A DNA stretch of 64,000 nt from Treponema medium (GTDB taxonomy: Bacteria > Spirochaetota > Spirochaetia > Treponematales > Treponemataceae): positions 1,798,001 to 1,862,000 of the forward strand of contig NZ_CP031393.1 of assembly GCF_017161265.1 (NCBI RefSeq). The letters run 5' to 3'. The number at the start of each line of letters is the position of its first letter. Position 1 is the stretch's first letter. Below are positions 1 through 7,261 of the stretch, one piece after another. The notes under the pieces are model-generated. The model was given only the letters and a program-made list of their open reading frames with translations. It was not told the origin of the DNA and did no database searches. A program made the translations under genes and the position numbers.

Positions 1-301
1 CCATCCTTGGCAGTTCTGAAGATGCTAGGAGCGTACAAAAAACACCCGCAGGCACGGTACGAAATGTACATCCATGTACATTTCGTACCTACGTGTTTGC
101 AAGGCAAATACGCTGCTGCGTGGAACCACCGCCATCCGTGGCGGAAATGATACGTTGAGCATTTATTGCAGAAGCGGTACGGATGCCGCTGGTTTAAACA
201 GAAGCGATATTTCGGCTTTGCCGAAATTCGCCATTAAAAGTGTACACGGATGTACACTTTTAATGATGCAACGCAGTAGATGCGCCGTATATTTCAAAAG
301 G
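1..301 (+). repeat. R1 composite hairpin repeat, left copy (cut by window edge)
   Basis: This gene-free stretch is filled by perfect or near-perfect hairpins: 56-89 (15 bp stem, loop TCCA), 129-144 (loop TCCG), 173-190 (loop CGGA), 209-227 (atttcggc/gccgaaat) and 232-265 (15 bp stem, loop CGGA). The whole 300 bases aligns with 62121-62425 in the same orientation. The arms differ between copies by paired changes, for example A209:T227 against G62335:C62353. Short open frames through it are only translations of the repeat. It ends just before the promoter of the next gene. Confidence 0.85.
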
Positions 302-323
302 AATCTGATGCGTTTATTGTGGA

Positions 324-352
324 TTGTCATATTTGCCCTGCTATGATATGCT
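324..352 (+). promoter_or_regulatory. sigma70-like promoter for the M48-like gene
   Basis: TTGTCA at 324-329, a 17-base spacer and TATGCT at 347-352. The ATG is at 360, seven bases after the -10 box, so the transcript would start at or next to the start codon. The -10 match is moderate. Confidence 0.45.
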
Positions 353-359
353 TTAGCGT

Positions 360-2207
360 ATGAAAGATATGCGCCGAACGGTTCTTGTTTTACTTTCCTT
401 TTTTTTCATTGTAATTTCCGGTTTTACGGATCCGCTGTCGGAGGGAATGTATACTCGTGAGCGGCTGATGCAGGTATACCGCAATGAAATAGCGGAAGCA
501 TCTTCACATGAAATAGCGGCGAGTGAAGTCGGCGAATGGTATGATATTATCGAAACGTCTCTTTTTATGCTGATACGAAGAACCGAACTCTTTCGCGGCT
601 CGATGCGCTTAATCATAACTGACCGGAAAAATGCCCATTGTATGATGTATCCCGACGGGACGTTTCTTGTAAGTACCGGTCTTTTGGATTATATCGATTC
701 ACTCCTTTTTATGGATACATTCGGTTCTGCGCGCAAGATACGGAATTTGAACAACGAACGGGAGAATTTTTTTGCTCCTATCGCTGCGGTGTGTGCGGCA
801 CAGTTTGCGCTCAACTATTACAATACCGCTAAAAACACAGCGCTTTCTCCTGAAAAGCTCTACACCGTCGATATAATGGCAAGTGTATTGCTCACTATTG
901 CCGGTTATCCTCAAGGGTTATTAGAAACATGGCTCAATCGGCTGGCTTTGCTTTACGCTGATACGGAAACGGCGAAGGTCTTTGCATCATTCTCAACCGG
1001 TTCTGTAAAACCTGCTGTACGGCTTGAGCAGTTGAACGGCAACGGAGATGATATTACGCATCTGTACGAGGAAATTTCCGGGGTGCTGTTTGCATTGCAG
1101 AACCGCAGAGGAACGGTTGATGCGCGTACCGTGTTGAGTAATTTACTGCAGCTGTTCCCGCAGAGCCTTTATATCAATCGCTTGAATGCTTTGGTTGCTC
1201 ATCAGGCTTGGCTAAACAGTCTTGATAAACGAGATACGGAGATGGCAACTATTCTTCCTGCTGCAGTGTATGATAATGCATCGGTTTTTGCGTTCTTCCA
1301 ATCGGCTGATTTTATGTTTGAAAATGATGATGATGATGAACAGTCCGATTACGTTTCAAAGACAATGCCGACACGGAGCAACAGCGCTCTATATGAGCAG
1401 GCAAAAAAAGCATATAGCGATTATCTTACTATGATATACGAGGCAGGAAGCGCATCGAGTTATGCGTATCTGCTCGCTTCGTCTCCATTGACTCATGAGC
1501 GCGATGCCGTACTCAGCATTGCGGAACAGGCAGATCTCTTTCATACGGGAGCCGATGATAAAACTGCACGGGCAAACTATGCTGCGCTGTTGTCTCTACT
1601 AAGAAAAGACTATACAAAGGCGCAGCAGCTGCTTGCCGATTGTCTCGATTCATCTGCTCGAAAAACAACTGGTAAAGTGTTGTTTGTAACGACGGGATTT
1701 CCTGCCGATGAGCGGCTGATCCGCTGTAATTATTTCCGTATCCTAAAAAAATTAAACAACAAAACAGGCGCTGCAAAAGAAAGGCAATGGCTTGCCGATA
1801 TTTTAAAAGAACCTGAAACGGTTGTGCCGATTGTTATCCGCAATGTTTCTGTCGGAGATACGGTCGATAAATTATTGAGCGCTTGGGATAGACCGTCCAG
1901 TATTATCTACAATTATTACAGTGAACGTTGGCTGTATCGTCTGCTGAATGTTGAACTGATCATCCGTTCCAAAGACGGGGATGGTGCGGTACTACAAATG
2001 AGTATCGGCTTTCCGTCATCTCTAACTCTTTTTAACGAAATACGCACCGGAGATTCCCGTGAGGCTTTTGAAAAAGTATGCGGAAAAGCGGTGTACCGCA
2101 GCTGCGACGCACTGATGTACCACAAACAGGGAAATCTCTTACAGGTGATGTACGGCAATAATAAAATACGAAACATTACAATCCGGAACATAAATGAAAA
2201 AAGGTAA
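360..2207 (+). CDS. Secreted M48-like protein lacking the zinc motif
   Basis: 615 residues. A signal peptide covers about residues 4-22. Residues 91-112 (NAHCMMYPDGTFLVSTGLLDY) match the region of M48 metallopeptidases just before the zinc site (N-A-x-x-x-P-x-G-x-x-x-V-x-x-G-L-L). The following helix, where HExxH should lie (residues 135-154, ENFFAPIAAVCAAQF), has no histidine pair, and no HExxH occurs elsewhere in the protein. Residues 164-195 still resemble the downstream M48 segment (LLTIAGYPQGLLETWL). The C-terminal 130 residues contain two stretches (SVGDTVDKLLSAWDRP and RTGDSREAFEKVCGKA) that recall the BamE/SmpA pattern; this is tentative. The gene overlaps the next one by 14 bases, which suggests co-transcription. 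Best read as an exported, probably catalytically dead peptidase homologue; its true role is unknown. An alternative start is ATG 369. Confidence 0.7.
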   Translation: MKDMRRTVLVLLSFFFIVISGFTDPLSEGMYTRERLMQVYRNEIAEASSHEIAASEVGEWYDIIETSLFMLIRRTELFRGSMRLIITDRKNAHCMMYPDGTFLVSTGLLDYIDSLLFMDTFGSARKIRNLNNERENFFAPIAAVCAAQFALNYYNTAKNTALSPEKLYTVDIMASVLLTIAGYPQGLLETWLNRLALLYADTETAKVFASFSTGSVKPAVRLEQLNGNGDDITHLYEEISGVLFALQNRRGTVDARTVLSNLLQLFPQSLYINRLNALVAHQAWLNSLDKRDTEMATILPAAVYDNASVFAFFQSADFMFENDDDDEQSDYVSKTMPTRSNSALYEQAKKAYSDYLTMIYEAGSASSYAYLLASSPLTHERDAVLSIAEQADLFHTGADDKTARANYAALLSLLRKDYTKAQQLLADCLDSSARKTTGKVLFVTTGFPADERLIRCNYFRILKKLNNKTGAAKERQWLADILKEPETVVPIVIRNVSVGDTVDKLLSAWDRPSSIIYNYYSERWLYRLLNVELIIRSKDGDGAVLQMSIGFPSSLTLFNEIRTGDSREAFEKVCGKAVYRSCDALMYHKQGNLLQVMYGNNKIRNITIRNINEKR

Positions 2208-4050
2208 TCTCGTTCTCTATAAGAATCAGCCCGCACTCATTACCGATGTGCAGGGTGATAAGTTTGAAATTACACTGGAAGCCGGCACAAAGAAAGTACG
2301 CGAAAAAGATATTGTGCTGCTTCATAACGGAGAATGCCGGAGTATTAAAGTAGCACTCGATGCCGAAGTACCTGCTGCGGATTTCGGTGAAGCGGCGGAT
2401 TTCTTTGAAGGGGAAACGCCGTCTTTTGCTGAACTTGCGGAGTTGCTGTGGGGAACGTACACAGCGGAGCAAAGCTGGAAACTCTGGGAAACTCTTTGTG
2501 CCTCGCCTTATTTTATCTGTACTTCGCCGGCACAATCGATCGGTATCCGTACTCAGGCGGAAATAGAACGGCTCAATCAAAAGCAAACGGAAAAAGCGCA
2601 AGCTGAAAAATTGCGGCAGGATTTTATCGCAGCCCTTCGCGCCTGTATGCAGGGAAAGCCGTTTACAGAAAGTAAAGAATTATATACGCCGTTTTTTCAA
2701 GAGCTTGAGGCGCTCGCCTTGGGGAGTTCTTCCGCTTCTAAAATATTAAAAGATGCAAAGTTGGAGCAAACCCCCGAACAGGCTCATGATATTCTGTTAA
2801 AAACGGGTTTTTGGCCTATTGAAAAAAATCCCTATCCGGCACGCTTTGGTCATTCGCTCCATTCGTCAAAAGCGGATATTCCGGAACCGGTATTTCCCGC
2901 AGCGCCGCTCGATTTAACGGCAATTCCTGCGTATGCAATCGATAATCCCAACAGTACCGATCCCGACGATGCGGTTTCTTTTGACGGGACATACTTGTGG
3001 ATTCACATCGCAAACCCTGCCGACACCATTCAGGCCGATACGCAAAGCGATACCGATGCCTGCGCCCGCGGCGCAACGCTGTACACGCCGGAAGGAGCTG
3101 CCCGAATGCTCGGCGAAAAAGCGGTTGACTATTTTGCCCTCGGGTTAAAGCCGATATCTTGGGCGCTTTCCTTTAAGCTGCTCCTCGGTGCCGACGGTGA
3201 AATCAAAGAAGTAGGTATTCACCGCACTCAGCTTTCGGTTATCAGGATGACGTATGAAGAAGCGGATGCTCAAAAAGACTCGTCCGCATTAGCGCCGCTT
3301 TTTGCCATAGCGGAGAAAAACCGCATCAGACGGGAGAATGCGGGCGCCGTATCCATCGATTTTCCCGAAGTGTCTATTACATTGGCAGAGCAGGACGGCA
3401 TAAAACGGGCGCAGGTTCAGCCTGTTGTCCAGACTGAAGCCGCTGCAATGATTAAAGAAATGATGCTGCTTGCAGGGGAGGCAGCCGCCCGTTTTGCCTT
3501 TCAGCACAGTATTCCGTTTCAGTATATCAGTCAGGAGGCGCCCGAACTGCCGAATAAGTTGCCGTCCGGTCTTGCCGGGGAATACAGGAAGCGGCGCGCC
3601 ATGCGTCCGCGCAGCGTGGGTACCATTCCGTCGATGCACGCTGCGCTCGGGCTTGCGATGTACGGACAGGTAACAAGCCCGCTCCGCCGCTACGGGGATT
3701 TAGTCAGTCATCGCCAGCTGTTGAACTATATTGACGGTAAACCGCTAACGCCTGCGGCTGACCTCATCCTTAAAATAGCGGCGGGGGACGTGGCGGGGCG
3801 CGCCTGCGTTTTTGCGGAACGGGCATCCCGTCAGCATTGGACACTCGTGTACCTGCTGCAAAATCCCGATTGGCGCGGTACGGCAGTGGTGCTTGAAGCA
3901 ATGGGCAAAAAAGCTCATGTTTTTATCCCGTCCCTTGGATACGAAGGCGACATAACGCTCGATATAGAACCGGAACTCAATCAGGAACTGACCGTAAAGG
4001 TACGCCGTATCCGTCTTGCCTATCTGCAAGCTTCGTTTGAACAGGTATGA
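2194..4050 (+). CDS. RNB (RNase II family) exoribonuclease
   Basis: 618 residues. A cytoplasmic 3'-5' exoribonuclease by family. The catalytic RNB signature is present at about residues 250-262 (DNPNSTDPDDAVSF), with Asp250, Asp256, Asp258 and Asp259 as the expected metal ligands. The conserved SPLRRYGDLVSHRQL helix is at about residue 495. The N-terminal 45 residues (MKKGNLVLYKNQPALITDV) look like a small beta-barrel or KOW-like segment rather than the tandem cold-shock domains of E. coli RNase II, and the last 60 residues look like a short S1-like barrel. It overlaps the preceding gene by 14 bases and has no strong ribosome binding site, so translational coupling is likely. It could be named RNase II-like; assignment to rnb or rnr is not safe. 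Confidence 0.88.
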   Translation: MKKGNLVLYKNQPALITDVQGDKFEITLEAGTKKVREKDIVLLHNGECRSIKVALDAEVPAADFGEAADFFEGETPSFAELAELLWGTYTAEQSWKLWETLCASPYFICTSPAQSIGIRTQAEIERLNQKQTEKAQAEKLRQDFIAALRACMQGKPFTESKELYTPFFQELEALALGSSSASKILKDAKLEQTPEQAHDILLKTGFWPIEKNPYPARFGHSLHSSKADIPEPVFPAAPLDLTAIPAYAIDNPNSTDPDDAVSFDGTYLWIHIANPADTIQADTQSDTDACARGATLYTPEGAARMLGEKAVDYFALGLKPISWALSFKLLLGADGEIKEVGIHRTQLSVIRMTYEEADAQKDSSALAPLFAIAEKNRIRRENAGAVSIDFPEVSITLAEQDGIKRAQVQPVVQTEAAAMIKEMMLLAGEAAARFAFQHSIPFQYISQEAPELPNKLPSGLAGEYRKRRAMRPRSVGTIPSMHAALGLAMYGQVTSPLRRYGDLVSHRQLLNYIDGKPLTPAADLILKIAAGDVAGRACVFAERASRQHWTLVYLLQNPDWRGTAVVLEAMGKKAHVFIPSLGYEGDITLDIEPELNQELTVKVRRIRLAYLQASFEQV

Positions 4051-4133
4051 GCTTTATAGGCTGAGCGGCGGCTCTTGAAGATATACATTGTATTGAAGGG
4101 TGGACTTTTTCTGCAAGTGCTGCTTTGAGTCTG

Positions 4134-5264
4134 TTAGAATAGCTTGATATATTCATCAAATACAAACGTACGGTTGCGCCGGTAGCCGGTAGTTTCTTTG
4201 AGAATCGCTGCTTCCATAAAGGCTTGGAGCAAGTTGTTTGCCGCTCTTGCAGAAAGATGTAACTTATCTTGAATAGCCCTACTGCTAATAATCGGTTTAC
4301 TAAAAAGAAAATGTAATAAATCAATGCCGGTCGCCGCTCTTTTCCCAAAATCATTAAGAATCATTTTTTCACAACTGGTGCGTAAGTCAATAATATTTTT
4401 TAGCGTATAAGCTGAATTTTGTGCTGTTATACTGACACCTGTTAGAAAAAACTTAATCCATTGCGTAAGGTCGTTTTTTGTTCGCACTAATGTTAAATTA
4501 TCATAATAGAGCGTTTTATTCTTTTCGAAAAAATCTGAGAGGTATAAGAGCGGTTGCTGTAAAACTTTATTGTACACCAAATAGAGCGTTATTAAGAGTC
4601 GGCCGATTCTTCCATTTCCATCTAAAAAAGGATGGATAGTTTCAAACTGATAGTGTGCGATAGCTATACGAATAAGGTGCGGAATTTTGATGGTCTCATT
4701 ATTTAAGAAGATTTCGAGGTCGGATAATAATTCCGGTAGATGCTCATGTGAAGGTGGTACAAAAACGGCATCAGCTAACGTTGCTCCGCCGAGCCAATTT
4801 TGAGAAACGCGGAATTCACCGGGGCTTTTATGTTCTCCTCTTCCTTTAGAAAGCAGTATTTTATGAATATTTTTGATCAGCCGATTGGAGAGTGGTAGGG
4901 TATTCAATTCACTGATAGCGCTATTCATTGCTTGTACATAGTTATGAACTTCTTGCCAGTCATCGCGTTTTTCCGGATCAATATTATTTTGGTCATTGAG
5001 CGCTTCTTCGATATTAGTTCTGGTACCTTCTATACGGTTGGAGATGACCGCTTCTTTAAAAATATGCATAATGATAAATTGATTTGAGTCCGGCACCAAA
5101 GAAGAAAAGGAATTCAGTTCACCCAAATGTAGAGAGGCTTCTTCCAAAAGCGCATTGATTGAAGGGTCTTGCCATGAAAAGTTATGATTGATCTTTTCAG
5201 GTAGAAAATACTGATATTTATACCCCTGTTTAAAGCATCCTGATTTAAAATCTTTTATATCCAT
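4134..5264 (-). CDS. Fic family protein with N-terminal inhibitory helix and C-terminal HTH
   Basis: 376 residues from the chosen start. The Fic core HPFLDGNGRIGRLL (about residues 211-224) has the catalytic His and the full HPFx(D/E)GNGRxxR motif, typical of enzymes that AMPylate target hydroxyls. The class II inhibitory motif SNRIEG (about residues 75-80, form S/T-x-x-x-E-G) lies in the N-terminal domain, so auto-inhibition is expected. The C-terminal 90 residues look like a winged helix (PIISSRAIQDKLHLSARAAN). The start at 5264 is preferred over the upstream ATG at 5312 because AGGAAGC lies just upstream (5268-5274) and because the promoter proposed here would leave the 5312 codon outside the transcript. 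It is convergent with the RNB gene (83 bases apart). The target is unknown. Confidence 0.88.
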   Translation of the reverse strand: MDIKDFKSGCFKQGYKYQYFLPEKINHNFSWQDPSINALLEEASLHLGELNSFSSLVPDSNQFIIMHIFKEAVISNRIEGTRTNIEEALNDQNNIDPEKRDDWQEVHNYVQAMNSAISELNTLPLSNRLIKNIHKILLSKGRGEHKSPGEFRVSQNWLGGATLADAVFVPPSHEHLPELLSDLEIFLNNETIKIPHLIRIAIAHYQFETIHPFLDGNGRIGRLLITLYLVYNKVLQQPLLYLSDFFEKNKTLYYDNLTLVRTKNDLTQWIKFFLTGVSITAQNSAYTLKNIIDLRTSCEKMILNDFGKRAATGIDLLHFLFSKPIISSRAIQDKLHLSARAANNLLQAFMEAAILKETTGYRRNRTFVFDEYIKLF

Positions 5265-5283
5265 AAAGCTTCCTATACAGCTC

Positions 5284-5312
5284 ATCATAGTTGTATTCGG
5301 TATAAAAAACAA
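5284..5312 (-). promoter_or_regulatory. Promoter of the Fic gene
   Basis: Read on the minus strand: TTGTTT (5312-5307), a 17-base spacer and TATGAT (5289-5284), with the Fic ATG about 20 bases beyond. Confidence 0.5.
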
Positions 5313-5313
5313 G

Positions 5314-5349
5314 TTATATTTTACTTTAATGGTTTAAAGTAAAATATAA
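5314..5349. promoter_or_regulatory. 16 bp perfect inverted repeat abutting the fic -35 box
   Basis: TTATATTTTACTTTAA (5314-5329), a four-base centre and the exact reverse complement (5334-5349). It sits immediately upstream of the proposed -35 element. It looks like an operator for a dimeric regulator; the C-terminal HTH of the Fic protein itself is one candidate. It could also be a bidirectional terminator. Confidence 0.5.
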
Positions 5350-5592
5350 GATTTTATAATTTCCTTTCAGAGCTGTTCGAGCGTTTTGTTGTAAAACCTT
5401 TCACTTCACCCTTGACTTTTGAGCGTTGATTACACGTTCAACAATACTTTTTCAGATTTCTCTGAAACTGCTCCTTTAGGATACGTGATAATTCCATTCC
5501 GTAATCTTCCCAAAATCATAAAAGACAGGTATACTAAAGAAGATAATCAGGGTAACCGCACTAAAAATGTTTCAAGCGGTTGCCTTCCATTT

Positions 5593-5780
5593 GTGCAAAA
5601 TTTTGAATAAAATTTTGCACCATTTTTTTAGAGAAAGGGTAAACGCATCAGACAGAGCAGATCAAAATCGCAGAATAATTGAGGTTGTGAGACCATTTGA
5701 ACCGCGAAGAGGTTCAACTCTGGTTGAACAGCCTCCATTATTCTGCGGGGATATTCAAAAAACGTCTGATGCGTTTACCC
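5593..5780. repeat. R2 MITE-like element, copy A, with its side hairpin
   Basis: The element proper is 5637-5780. The 17-base terminal inverted repeats GGGTAAACGCATCAGAC (5637-5653) and its exact complement (5764-5780) enclose a second inverted pair (5669-5684 with 5732-5747, one mismatch) and a GTTCAAC/GTTGAAC apex. Outside the left end lies a 12 bp stem with loop GAAT (5593-5620). The same arrangement recurs, reversed, at 61118-61391. The right end is 10 bases before the ribosome binding site of the M18 aminopeptidase gene. This copy has no inserted cargo at the apex. Confidence 0.8.
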
Positions 5781-5803
5781 TGAACCACTCAAGGAGTATA
5801 GAT

Positions 5804-7117
5804 ATGGCGATGCAAAAACAGTATGCCCGTGAACTGATGCGGTTTATCGATCAAAGCCCATCGGTGTATCATGTGATTGAAAATGCCGGTAAAAAGCTCG
5901 AAGCTGCCGGTTTTACCCGTCTCAATCTTTCGGATGCCTTTCAGTTAAAACCGGCAGGAAAGTACTTTGTTACTGCAAACGGGAGCGCTCTTATTGCATG
6001 GCAGATGAGCCGCGGGAAGAAAGCGCGCGGGTTTAAGCTTGTCGGCAGTCATAGCGACTCTCCCTGCTTGCGGATAAAGCCTCATCCCGAAGTAACGGTG
6101 CAGGATCATTATCTCAAGCTGAATACCGAGGTATACGGCGGGGCAATTCTTTCAACATGGTTTGACCGGCCGCTTTCCGCAGCGGGACGTGTGGTTATAC
6201 GGACTGATGATCCGCTTGCGCCTCAAGAAATGCTGTTCTCGTTTAAAGGCTCTCCGCTCATCATACCGAACCTCGCTATTCACATGAACCGTGAGGTAAA
6301 CGACGGGTATAAAATTGAACGCCAAAAAGATGTGCTGCCGCTGCTTGGCATCATCAATAAGAAATTTGAAAAAGACGGGTATCTTGTTTCGCTCATATCC
6401 AAGCAGCTGCATGTACCGGTAAGCGCAATCCTCGACTTTGACCTCTATTTATACGATACGCAGCCGGGAAGTTTTTGCGGTCTTTCCGATGAATTTTTTT
6501 CGACGGGAAAAATCGATAACCTCGGTATGGCTTATGCTTCCCTCGATGCGCTGATTGCGCAAGATGCTCCGTTAGACTATGTTAAAGCTGCCTGTATCTT
6601 TGATAACGAGGAAGTCGGCTCGGAAACAATGCAGGGCGCCGGAAGCCCGTTTCTTGCGGATACACTCAAGCGGATTACGATTGCCCAGTGCGAGGCAGGT
6701 GAGCAATGGTTTGAGCTGTTCCAGCAGCAGTTGAGCAGGTCTTTCCTTATTTCCGCCGATCAAGCGCATGCTTACCATCCTAATTATCCCGAAAAAAACG
6801 ATATTACCAATTTCCCGCTTGTAAACGGCGGACCGGTGGTAAAACTTGCCGCTTCGATGAGCTATGCGAGCGACGGTATTTCGGCAGGGATATTTAAAGA
6901 CCTCTGTGCAAGAGCCGGCGTTCCGTGCCAAAACTTTGTCAACCGTTCCGATATAAAAGGCGGTTCAACCATCGGGCCTATTACTACGACAAACTTGCGG
7001 ATTAAGACGGTCGATATCGGAAATCCCATCTTGTCGATGCATTCCATTCGCGAGCTGGGTGGCGTTGCAGATCAAGCGTATATCACGCAAGTATTTAATC
7101 AATATTATAAAGAATAA
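5804..7117 (+). CDS. apeB: M18 family aminopeptidase (aspartyl aminopeptidase type)
   Basis: 437 residues. Zinc-dependent removal of N-terminal acidic residues from peptides, in the cytoplasm. Motifs: GSHSDSPCLRIKPHPE (about residue 81, metal-binding His and Asp), DNEEVGSETMQGAGS (about 266, catalytic Glu pair) and HAYHPNYPEKND (about 322). Length is normal for the family. The open frame extends upstream to 5567 through the R2 repeat, but the start at 5804 is preferred because AAGGAG (5791-5796) lies seven bases before this ATG and because MQKQYARELMRFIDQSPS is the usual beginning. The symbol follows common usage for bacterial M18 enzymes. Confidence 0.93.
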   Translation: MAMQKQYARELMRFIDQSPSVYHVIENAGKKLEAAGFTRLNLSDAFQLKPAGKYFVTANGSALIAWQMSRGKKARGFKLVGSHSDSPCLRIKPHPEVTVQDHYLKLNTEVYGGAILSTWFDRPLSAAGRVVIRTDDPLAPQEMLFSFKGSPLIIPNLAIHMNREVNDGYKIERQKDVLPLLGIINKKFEKDGYLVSLISKQLHVPVSAILDFDLYLYDTQPGSFCGLSDEFFSTGKIDNLGMAYASLDALIAQDAPLDYVKAACIFDNEEVGSETMQGAGSPFLADTLKRITIAQCEAGEQWFELFQQQLSRSFLISADQAHAYHPNYPEKNDITNFPLVNGGPVVKLAASMSYASDGISAGIFKDLCARAGVPCQNFVNRSDIKGGSTIGPITTTNLRIKTVDIGNPILSMHSIRELGGVADQAYITQVFNQYYKE

Positions 7118-7147
7118 TCCGGCTCCTTGCATCCGGCGGGAACGTCT

Positions 7148-7190
7148 AAGGGGGATGTCAGAAAAAGTAACCGCTTTTGAGGCACCCCTT
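7148..7190 (+). terminator. Hairpin with GTAACC loop after the M18 gene
   Basis: AAGGGGGATGTC...GAGGCACCCCTT with inner AAAAAG/CTTTT arms and a GTAACC centre. The same loop recurs at 15493, 38848 and 39513 on different outer stems. Likely terminator or RNA-end stabiliser. Confidence 0.4.
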
Positions 7191-7261
7191 ATACGGCGCT
7201 TCCTCAAGATATATGCTAAAAATGCCGAAATTACAAGAGAAAGGGGCTTTTGTGCGCGTTT

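Noticed and set aside
1..301. CRISPR-like look of regularly recurring palindromes
   Set aside because: Hairpins differ in stem sequence and spacing, there are no equal-length spacers and no cas genes.
74..346. Small open frame (90 codons), with a look-alike at 62200-62436
   Set aside because: Both are translations of the R1 composite repeat; stems and loops explain the shared residues, and there is no ribosome site.
5567..5803. 79-codon N-terminal extension of the M18 aminopeptidase
   Set aside because: The extension is the translated R2 repeat; a strong ribosome site and the normal family start lie at 5804.
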